Below, piece after piece: positions 6,145-13,259 of a stretch of DNA of 21,276 nt. Source of the stretch: an uncultured Ruminococcus sp. (lineage in GTDB: Bacteria; Bacillota; Clostridia; Oscillospirales; Acutalibacteraceae); contig CAJOHT010000008.1 in the NCBI GenBank assembly GCA_905234305.1, forward strand, positions 1 through 21,276, read 5' to 3'. How positions within the stretch are numbered: the first letter of the stretch is position 1; every line of letters begins with the position of its first letter. The notes beneath the pieces were generated by a model. The model did not search any database, was not told the origin of the DNA, and worked only from the letters and a program-made list of their open reading frames with translations. A program made the translations under genes and the position numbers.

Positions 6145-6146
6145 CA

Positions 6147-6412
6147 TTTCCGAACGCGTAGCGTTTGGATGCCAAAATAATTTTTCAACATAAAGCCGAG
6201 ATTCCGAAGTACAGCGTTCTGCGTTAGTAATGTTAAGGAATTTTGGTGGAAAAATTAAAATTATCTTGGCGCATAGGTCACACATTCATAACGACGGTTA
6301 TGCGAGATCCAGGTACGGCGTAAAGGCGTCGAAATGTTAAAGTCTTGTATAAAATGAAGCCGAGGTCAGAAAGCTTCAGACCGACGATGAAAAATTTTTT
6401 AAGGAGAAAATT
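6147..6412 (+). promoter_or_regulatory. Long untranslated leader of the ATPase gene
   Basis: About 265 bases without a gene. CCAAAATAATTTTT (6172-6185) is identical to 3601-3614 in the leader of the major fibre gene. An imperfect reverse complement follows at 6250-6271. Small stems (GGTC/GACC around 6364-6382) precede the Shine-Dalgarno 'aaggag' (6401-6406). The shared motif suggests a duplicated leader or common control. No known riboswitch class is recognised and no convincing -35/-10 pair is seen. Confidence 0.35.
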
Positions 6413-7909
6413 ATGGATACAGTATTTAAATTTCTCTTCCAATTTTTAGGACAGTTCTTCGGCTCTATCTGGAACGGAATTGTCAGTATACTCGGCGCTT
6501 TCAATATTCCCGAGTATATCAGTATTATTTCCCGCTACACTACTAAACTCGGCGGACTCGCATGGGTAGTAGCAATTATCGCGATTATTCTTTTAGTCGC
6601 AATCATAGGTTTATTGGTATTTTTGATAGTTGTTTCCTTAAAGAAATTTTTCAGGAACAAGCGTGCCCGCAAGGACACAGGCTCTCTTGTACAGGAGGTT
6701 CAGGCTTTAAACCGCGAGGTTATGCGCCTTAACCTTGAGAAAGACAAGATCCTCTCTATGAAAGTTTCTCAGATCGGTCTTAACCCGAATGAGATCTCCG
6801 AACTTACAGGCGAAGAGCTTGAGACTCTTAACGGCGGAGAACTCAAACTTACCGCTCTCGACGAAGAATGGGCAGATTATCAGCCGCCTGAGTATGATAA
6901 CGAGATTACCCTCCCCGAATTCTGCGACCGCTTCCGTCTTTTCGCTTGCTCGAGACTCGGTCTTTATTATGATATATCTATGATTCGCCGCTTTGTTTCG
7001 GCTTTCGCGTCAACAAGACTTATAGTACTCCAGGGTATTTCAGGTACAGGTAAAACTTCACTTGCTTACGCTTTTGGTAAGTATGTATCTAACGACTCCG
7101 TTATTACCCCTGTACAGCCTTCATGGCGTGACCGTTCCGAGCTTTTCGGTTACTTCAACGAATTTACAAAGAAATATAACGAAACAGAGCTTTTAAGAGC
7201 TATGTACGAAGCTAACTATAACGAAAACGTTTACCTCGTTATCCTCGACGAAATGAACATCGCGCGTGTTGAGTATTACTTCGCCGAGATGCTCTCCATT
7301 CTTGAAATGCCGAGACGTGACGAGTGGGTCGTTGACCTCGTGCCCAGCCAGTGGAAAAATGACCCGAAACAGCTCCATAAAGGTAAATTTACCGTACCGC
7401 CCAATATGTGGTATTGCGGTACTATCAACAACGATGACTCGACCTTCGCCGTTACCGATAAGGTATACGACCGTGCTATGCCTATCAACATCGATACTAA
7501 GGGCGTGGCATTCGAGGCTCCCGATACACCTCCTGTAGTTATTAACTACCATCACTTCGAGGATATTCTGAATAAGGCTAAGGCTGATAACCCCGTATCC
7601 GACGAAATCCTTAACAAGCTCGCTTTAGTAGACGATTATATTATAGCTCACTTCCGTGTAGCTTTCGGTAACCGTATTATGAAGCAGATCAAGGATTATG
7701 TTCCCGCGTATGTTGGAACAGGCGGAACCGAGATTGACGGTCTGGACTACATCCTTGCGCGTAAGGTACTGCGTAAGTTTGAAGCGCTTAACCTCTCTTA
7801 TATCCGTGACGAGATTGACGGTCTGATAGCGTATATGGACGAATTATTCGGCGAAGAGAATATGGGCGAGTGTAAAGATTACCTGCTCATGCTCAAGAAG
7901 CTCGCGTAA
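6413..7909 (+). CDS. Membrane-tethered McrB-type AAA+ ATPase (498 aa)
   Basis: The amphipathic N-terminus is followed by one membrane helix (about 48-76), a basic stop ('KKFFRNKRARK') and a short coiled segment (about 92-112). The AAA+ core has Walker A 'GISGTGKTS' (208-216), Walker B 'VILDEMNIA' (276-284) continuing 'RVEYYFAEMLSILE', and 'GTINNDDST' (from 336) with 'VTDKVYDRAMP'. This combination is typical of the McrB branch of AAA+ proteins (the motor subunit of McrBC restriction). A membrane anchor and no DNA-recognition domain distinguish it from classical McrB. The following gene is its likely partner. I infer a nucleotide-driven motor at the membrane beside the fibre machinery. A defence role is possible, but no McrC nuclease is visible in the window. 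Confidence 0.8.
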   Translation: MDTVFKFLFQFLGQFFGSIWNGIVSILGAFNIPEYISIISRYTTKLGGLAWVVAIIAIILLVAIIGLLVFLIVVSLKKFFRNKRARKDTGSLVQEVQALNREVMRLNLEKDKILSMKVSQIGLNPNEISELTGEELETLNGGELKLTALDEEWADYQPPEYDNEITLPEFCDRFRLFACSRLGLYYDISMIRRFVSAFASTRLIVLQGISGTGKTSLAYAFGKYVSNDSVITPVQPSWRDRSELFGYFNEFTKKYNETELLRAMYEANYNENVYLVILDEMNIARVEYYFAEMLSILEMPRRDEWVVDLVPSQWKNDPKQLHKGKFTVPPNMWYCGTINNDDSTFAVTDKVYDRAMPINIDTKGVAFEAPDTPPVVINYHHFEDILNKAKADNPVSDEILNKLALVDDYIIAHFRVAFGNRIMKQIKDYVPAYVGTGGTEIDGLDYILARKVLRKFEALNLSYIRDEIDGLIAYMDELFGEENMGECKDYLLMLKKLA

Positions 7910-7948
7910 TTGCCATATCTTATAGGGCTGTCGGTCAGGATATCGGCA

Positions 7949-7978
7949 CCCAATAAGGTGTTCAATGAGTTTATTGGG
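7949..7978 (+). terminator. Hairpin between the ATPase and coiled-coil genes
   Basis: CCCAATAA (7949-7956) and TTATTGGG (7971-7978) form a perfect 8-bp stem with a 14-nt loop, followed by 'attttaat'. It is a weak or partial terminator at best and could set the ratio of the two proteins. Confidence 0.4.
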
Positions 7979-8008
7979 ATTTTAATATGAAACAGAGGTG
8001 AGTATTGC

Positions 8009-10555
8009 TTGGAGAATTTTGATAAATACTATCGTTCCTATAAGTACATGAAAAAACACCTCGCTACAGACTTTACCGCCAACTACCTCACAACAAATAT
8101 GGAGGATAACGATAAGGGGGAAGACGTTCTCGCGGGTAAACTTAATGAAAAAGTTATCGATATGGAATGGGTAACTGCCATTGAGGATACGCTCCCGTAT
8201 ATCGAAAAGGCGATCGATGAACAGAGAAGGTTCATCGTAGAAAACAACGAAGTTTACAGAATCGATAAAGCTAAAATTATCAACAAGGATTCCGTAAAAC
8301 ATTTAATTCAGCATACTAACTTTATAGATAATATTGATGACGAAGGCAAGGTTACTCCGAACAAGGTGCTTACGATTGAACGTGAGGACTCGTTCGAGAC
8401 CTACGAAAACCGCTTCCTCATTACATTAATCGAGACTGCGCTCGATTTCGTTGCGGATAAATACCGCAAAATGGTTAACGCTCCTACCGATACATTCGAT
8501 AAAATCGAGATGGACCGTGACCTCGTGCTTAATAACCAGCACATCACATTTAAGGTTGAGTATTCCAACGAGGTAAAGGACGCTAAGGCTGACGACCTCG
8601 ACATCAAGGAATACGAGAAGCTCTCTGACTTTGACCGTGTGCGCCGTATACGTGAGAAGCTCAACAGCTTTATGAATACGGATATGATGAAGGCGCTGCA
8701 TAAATGCATTCGCGTTAAGCCGCCTATCAACCGTACAAACCTTATGACCAAGAACCCGAACTATAAGGCGGGCTTGGACTTATTCAACTACCTCTATGCT
8801 TATAATAAACCCGGTTACGAGATTATCGGCAGGGACTTCTCAGGTAAAATGGATAAAGAAGTTCAGCAGGACCTTTATTTCTCGATGGGTTTCCAGCATT
8901 TTATGCTCTCGATTGCCCTGAACCCCGCCCTCAGGTCTATGCTTGAGGATCGCTATCAGGAGCAGAGAAGAGTTCGCGAAAAGACAGGCGATACCGAGAC
9001 AGCGGAGCTTATTGAGTCTATCCGTAAGGAAGAACTTAAGATTCGTTTACAGGAGATTCGTGAACGCGAGAAGGTTATCCGCGATCAGAAAGCTGAGATT
9101 GCCGCTCTTAAGCGCGAAATTGAAAAACGTGATAAACAGATTGAGTCCCTTAAGAGTTCCATTAAGGCACTCGAGGATCAGGTCAAGACCCTGCGCGATG
9201 AACTCCAGAAGGTTAAGGCTGAACTTATCCGCGCTAAGGAGCGTATTGCCGAACTCGAGGCTAAGGTTGAGGAACTCGAAGCTCAGATCAAGTATCTGCA
9301 GTCTGTTATTGAAGAGCAGAAGGCTAAAATCGCCGAACTCGAGGAGCTTAAGGCTCAGCTCGAGGCTAAGATTGCCGAACTAGAGCAGATTATCGAGGAG
9401 CAGAAGGCTAAAATCGCCGAACTCGAAGAAATCGTTGCTCAGCAGAAGGCTCGTATCGAGGAACTCGAAGCGTATGTTGCCGAACTCGAAAAGGTTAAGG
9501 CTCAGCTTGAGGAAAGAGTTGCAGCTCTTGAGGAAGAGAATGCCGCTCAGAAGGCTACTATCGAAGCTCACGAGGCGACTATCGCTCAGCAGAAGGACGC
9601 TATCGCGTCTCTTGAAAGCGAAATCGCGGGCGCGAAAGCTCAGATCACAGAGCTTACTTCTACTCTGTCCGAGCGCGATACCACTATCGCGAACCAGAGC
9701 GCCGAAATCGATAAGCTCAGCGCTAATCTTACTCAGACTACCAACGACCTCGCCAGCGAGAAAGAGGCTCACAAGGCTGACGTTGAGGCTGAGAAGGCAG
9801 CTCATAAAAGTCACGTTGACGAGCTTAATAAGATGTTCGAGGACGAGCGTGTTAAGATTGCCGCTGACCATAAGAGCGCGATCGATAAGCTCAACAAAGA
9901 GCATCAATCCGCTATGGATAAGCTTGATAAGCAGAAAGAAGCTGAAAAGGCTAAGATTCAGAAAGACGCCGACAGCCGCGTAAAGGCAGCCCAGAAGGAT
10001 GCCGATAAGAAAGCTAAGGCTGAAATCAAAAAGCAGGTCAGCAAGGCTCAGGATGAAGCCAGGAAAGCCGCTAAGAAAGCGAACGACACAGCCGCTAAAT
10101 ACCGCAAAGAGCTTAAAATCGGCCGCGGTGATGACGGAATGTTCGGTTACGACCTTACTTACGGCGCTCTCGGCGTTCAGGCGATGAAAGCTCAGAGCCT
10201 CGCGTCGGGCGGCGGAATGTTCAGTATTCCCAATATCAGTAACATCTCCTGTCTCTTCGTAGTTAACGACAACAAGCGTTTAACCGTTTATCTCGGTGAT
10301 ATGAACCGCATTGAGGTTGTCAAGAAGCTGCAGTCGACTAAATTCGACGATTGCAAGGCTGTTGTAGCCGAGCAGTTGACTAAAGCCGACAATGCCTGCG
10401 CATATGTAACATACAAGACAGTGGACAAAAACTACATGAGTAACTTTGCCGCTTTCCTTAAGGATGAGGTCGGCTTTAAGAACACTCAGCTCTTCCACAA
10501 TAAAGCTCAGAAGAGCGGTAAGTCCGTTTTAGGAATTTATTTCTACAGAGGGTAA
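8009..10555 (+). CDS. Large coiled-coil protein with DUF2357-like N-terminus, McrB partner (848 aa)
   Basis: A TTG start with 'agaggtg' (7993-7999) ahead of it. Residues 1-320 are a globular domain with 'VLTIEREDSFETYENRFLITLIETAL', the pattern of DUF2357-type proteins that accompany McrB-like ATPases (assignment by recall, moderate). Residues about 330-700 form a long coiled coil built from heptads such as 'KAKIAELE', with a basic Lys/Ala-rich end ('DADKKAKAEIKKQVSKAQD'). Residues about 707-848 are a separate compact domain ('GIYFYRG' at the end) I do not recognise. There is no signal peptide or membrane helix. It could be a cytoplasmic rod reaching from the membrane ATPase. Its stop is 3 nt before the ATG of the next fibre subunit, which indicates translational coupling. 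Confidence 0.75.
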   Translation: MENFDKYYRSYKYMKKHLATDFTANYLTTNMEDNDKGEDVLAGKLNEKVIDMEWVTAIEDTLPYIEKAIDEQRRFIVENNEVYRIDKAKIINKDSVKHLIQHTNFIDNIDDEGKVTPNKVLTIEREDSFETYENRFLITLIETALDFVADKYRKMVNAPTDTFDKIEMDRDLVLNNQHITFKVEYSNEVKDAKADDLDIKEYEKLSDFDRVRRIREKLNSFMNTDMMKALHKCIRVKPPINRTNLMTKNPNYKAGLDLFNYLYAYNKPGYEIIGRDFSGKMDKEVQQDLYFSMGFQHFMLSIALNPALRSMLEDRYQEQRRVREKTGDTETAELIESIRKEELKIRLQEIREREKVIRDQKAEIAALKREIEKRDKQIESLKSSIKALEDQVKTLRDELQKVKAELIRAKERIAELEAKVEELEAQIKYLQSVIEEQKAKIAELEELKAQLEAKIAELEQIIEEQKAKIAELEEIVAQQKARIEELEAYVAELEKVKAQLEERVAALEEENAAQKATIEAHEATIAQQKDAIASLESEIAGAKAQITELTSTLSERDTTIANQSAEIDKLSANLTQTTNDLASEKEAHKADVEAEKAAHKSHVDELNKMFEDERVKIAADHKSAIDKLNKEHQSAMDKLDKQKEAEKAKIQKDADSRVKAAQKDADKKAKAEIKKQVSKAQDEARKAAKKANDTAAKYRKELKIGRGDDGMFGYDLTYGALGVQAMKAQSLASGGGMFSIPNISNISCLFVVNDNKRLTVYLGDMNRIEVVKKLQSTKFDDCKAVVAEQLTKADNACAYVTYKTVDKNYMSNFAAFLKDEVGFKNTQLFHNKAQKSGKSVLGIYFYRG
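9313..9426 (+). repeat. 29-bp direct repeat within the coiled-coil gene
   Basis: The same 29 bases occur at 9313-9341 and 9398-9426, encoding 'EQKAKIAELE' twice. Exact nucleotide identity rather than only protein similarity suggests recent internal duplication or gene conversion that lengthened the rod. Confidence 0.8.
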
Positions 10556-10558
10556 ATT

Positions 10559-11833
10559 ATGGCGACAGAAACAGGCCGTAACAGGCGATTTATTCTAACT
10601 AAAAATTTAATAATGATGCTTGTTGTGCTTGTTGTAGGTCTTTTGGCCGTATGGTCATGGTTTACTATGAATAGAACTGTAACGGCGGACAATATCAGCA
10701 TTAAAGCAGCCTATCCTAATGAGATTGGCTTAGCTAAGCCTGTTTATAACGCCAATGGAACAGATACAGGTCCAGGCGAATTTGTCGATTCTATCTCTTT
10801 CTCGGGCGCTAAGCTCACAAAGGATTGTACAGGCGACGGCAAGACTCTTATTGTCCCCGATTTCAGTGTAACTAAAGATAGGAACGCCGCTATTAAAAAG
10901 GGCCGCGAGGTCAATACGGCGGGTGTTTGGGAAGAGGCTTTTTCTCAGAGAGATCAGCAAAGCATACTTAATGTCGATCCTGAAGCCAAGGTTGAAACCC
11001 GTTATATTGAATATGAGTTCTATGCCCGTTCGCAGAATAAGGACATTAATTTGAACGCCGTATCATCTCTTACTACTCCTGGAGAGGCTACACTTACAAG
11101 CGGTTATAGCACCAATAAAGAGAGCGCGTACGGTGCCTTCAGTTCGGATTGTATCGTCGGAGCGGTACGAGTAGCGCTTTTGGCTCAAGGAGCTTCTGTG
11201 TCGCAGAGCTATACTGCATCAGGAGTCACCCCTTACAATTTGAGTTTTGTAAACTCTAACGGCGATATCAACGAAAGGCATTTATCCTGCTTATGGCTCC
11301 CGAGGCCAGATCTTCTCCTCGAAGCCGATCCCAATAATTCGGGCAGTGCTAAAAACTGGGCGGTATACAGAAACATCAAGAATCTTGCGGGATATACCAC
11401 TTCACACAGCGGTACATTCAAAACATACGAGCATACTTTCTACAGCCCTGTAAATACCGATACTGAAAATCCGATTGTAAATAGCGGTAAATGGAATTCC
11501 GATTCGCCCAGCTCTTATCCGATTTCTAAACAAACGGGAAGTATTGTCGAGGAAAAAACTGCGGGTGAAGATGAGCATTTCGTAGTTTCCGCTAATACAT
11601 TCACGAACAATACATGTCCGACTCTCGGTCAAAATGTTAAAGTATCGGATGTAGGCGATGATGAGCAGTATCTTGTAAAATCTACTTTAAGAAAAACTCC
11701 GACCGATAGTAATACCGAGGTTGAATACTATGTATTTAAGTATACTTTAAGAATCTGGCTTGAGGGTACTGACCCTGAGTCCAGACGAGCTATGGACGGC
11801 GGCGAATTTGATTTGGATCTCCAGTTTAGTTGA
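10559..11833 (+). CDS. SipW-type surface fibre protein (424 aa)
   Basis: The ATG lies 3 nt after the coiled-coil gene and uses 'gaggg' inside that gene's end as ribosome-binding site. Signal region: 'GRNRR', a hydrophobic stretch (about 17-31), then 'VWSWFTMNRTVTADNISIKA', closely resembling the major subunit's 'YAWFTINKEVTADTM'. The C-terminus has 'YTLRIWLEGTDPES' (W400) and 'FDLDLQFS'. The conserved Cys of the signature is Ser here. The extracellular middle is about 300 residues long, Ser/Thr/Asn-rich, with no recognised domain. It is probably a minor or accessory subunit. The coupling ties the ATPase pair to the fibre genes. Confidence 0.75.
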   Translation: MATETGRNRRFILTKNLIMMLVVLVVGLLAVWSWFTMNRTVTADNISIKAAYPNEIGLAKPVYNANGTDTGPGEFVDSISFSGAKLTKDCTGDGKTLIVPDFSVTKDRNAAIKKGREVNTAGVWEEAFSQRDQQSILNVDPEAKVETRYIEYEFYARSQNKDINLNAVSSLTTPGEATLTSGYSTNKESAYGAFSSDCIVGAVRVALLAQGASVSQSYTASGVTPYNLSFVNSNGDINERHLSCLWLPRPDLLLEADPNNSGSAKNWAVYRNIKNLAGYTTSHSGTFKTYEHTFYSPVNTDTENPIVNSGKWNSDSPSSYPISKQTGSIVEEKTAGEDEHFVVSANTFTNNTCPTLGQNVKVSDVGDDEQYLVKSTLRKTPTDSNTEVEYYVFKYTLRIWLEGTDPESRRAMDGGEFDLDLQFS

Positions 11834-11882
11834 CGGGGTTCGGATTAAAAAATATTGATATTAATTGAAATGAGGTGATGTG

Positions 11883-13229
11883 ATGAAGAAAGAAAAATCT
11901 AAAATGCTTTCTAAAGCGTCAGAAAGTTTAAGACGCAGGAAAGCTACAAAAAGACAATTTTACTTCTCAATCATCTCATTATTTATTGCTTGCGCGATAT
12001 TTGTAACGGGAACTGTTTCATGGTTCTCTATAAGCACAGCTAAATTAGACGCGGGAAGATTTATGCTTGAATGCGGAAAAGGTCTCCGCGTTAACGATAG
12101 CGGTGAGAGCGATTTCCAGTTTAACAACGTGGATAAGGAGATTGTCCCCGCTTCGTCCGTAAACGGAAGGAATCTTTTCTTCCCAGCCGACGGTTCCGAT
12201 TTCTCGAAGGTAACGGATGAAATTACATACCGCAGTGCCACTGTCGGCGACAAAAACGTAAACTATATCCAGATCGACTTTACCTTAACCGCTCAGGAAA
12301 ACAACACCGCGCTTTATCTTAATACCGATGATGACGCCACTAAGCTTTCGGTTTACGATTCGGATAAAGATCAAGACAGCGTAACGCTCGCGGCGCCGTT
12401 AAGGCTCGCGATTTGGGCTGGCACCGAGAAAGATAACACCGCGCCTAATGAGCCTATCGTATTTAACCCGACAGGCAGGACGTTTTATACAGCGGCGGTC
12501 AATACAGTAGACCGTTCCTCGGGAAGGCTTTTAAGTAAGAAAGCTCAGCTTTCTCATGCTTTTGAGGATTATTCCTACGGCGGAACGCCCGTAGCGGTTC
12601 TTTCTAAAGGTGTTGAAACTAAGTTTTCGATTATAATCTGGCTCGAAGGCGCCGATCCTAAGTGCGTTTACGATCAGGTTATCAGCAAGAAAAATATCAA
12701 GCTCAGCATAGCGTTCTCGACCTCTTGGGATAAAACTCAGGTTGTACGCTTTAAAGACGAAACAGGCGGCAACGGTCAAGCAGGCTGGGTTAAAAATCTT
12801 ATTACTAACGGAGTTACTGTTGGCGGCAAGACTGTTAAATATACGCCTTATCTCCATTATAAGAAGCACGGCTCCTCGAGCAGCGACGATGTAACCGACT
12901 TCCAGATGTGGGCGTATGATAATACGGATGACTCATTAGCTACCGAATGGGCTTGTAATATGCCCGGCGATATGTCTAACGAGGTTTCGTTCGAGCTTCG
13001 ACCGTCGGATTCCAGCTTGCCTACATATAAATTTACTCAGGATACGAACGGCAATTCTACTCTCGACCGCGGAGTCAACAGGCTCTATACAGCGGACGAT
13101 ACTACTCAGCCTAACGCTCAAGACATAACCGACGCAAGCTATAGCCAGTGTACAGGTCACTGGGTTGCTCTCGGTGACAGCGACGGCGGCGGATCTGATA
13201 TCGGCGAGCTTGAGGGCGATGATTTCTAG
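11883..13229 (+). CDS. SipW-type surface protein with added C-terminal module (448 aa)
   Basis: The start is ATG 11883, or GTG 11880 one codon earlier, with 'gaggtg' at 11872-11877. The front is a long basic stretch ('KASESLRRRKATKRQ'), a hydrophobic helix (about 27-43), then 'GTVSWFSISTAKLDAG'. The fibre domain closes with 'IIIWLEGADPKC' (W253) and 'IKLSIAFSTSW'. Unlike the shorter subunits, a further ~170 residues follow ('VVRFKDETGG', 'FQMWAYDNTDD') and end in an acidic Gly/Asp tail. The layout suggests a subunit carrying an exposed domain, such as a fibre tip or ligand-binding member. The next gene starts 30 nt later. Confidence 0.75.
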   Translation: MKKEKSKMLSKASESLRRRKATKRQFYFSIISLFIACAIFVTGTVSWFSISTAKLDAGRFMLECGKGLRVNDSGESDFQFNNVDKEIVPASSVNGRNLFFPADGSDFSKVTDEITYRSATVGDKNVNYIQIDFTLTAQENNTALYLNTDDDATKLSVYDSDKDQDSVTLAAPLRLAIWAGTEKDNTAPNEPIVFNPTGRTFYTAAVNTVDRSSGRLLSKKAQLSHAFEDYSYGGTPVAVLSKGVETKFSIIIWLEGADPKCVYDQVISKKNIKLSIAFSTSWDKTQVVRFKDETGGNGQAGWVKNLITNGVTVGGKTVKYTPYLHYKKHGSSSSDDVTDFQMWAYDNTDDSLATEWACNMPGDMSNEVSFELRPSDSSLPTYKFTQDTNGNSTLDRGVNRLYTADDTTQPNAQDITDASYSQCTGHWVALGDSDGGGSDIGELEGDDF

Positions 13230-13259
13230 TGTATATTTTAAGAACAAGGAGGTGTCACT

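Noticed and set aside
5487..6149. CATTT as target-site duplication of element 3
   Set aside because: The left copy is separated from the array by one base, the motif is short and AT-rich, and elements 1 and 2 show no counterpart.
9380..9983. Long open frames on both strands within the coiled-coil gene
   Set aside because: They are shadows produced by the repetitive Glu/Lys/Ala codon pattern, with low-complexity Arg/Leu/Ser translations.
6413..10555. Calling the ATPase pair a McrBC restriction system
   Set aside because: There is no DNA-recognition domain in the ATPase and no visible PD-(D/E)XK nuclease motif in the partner, and the ATPase has a membrane helix.
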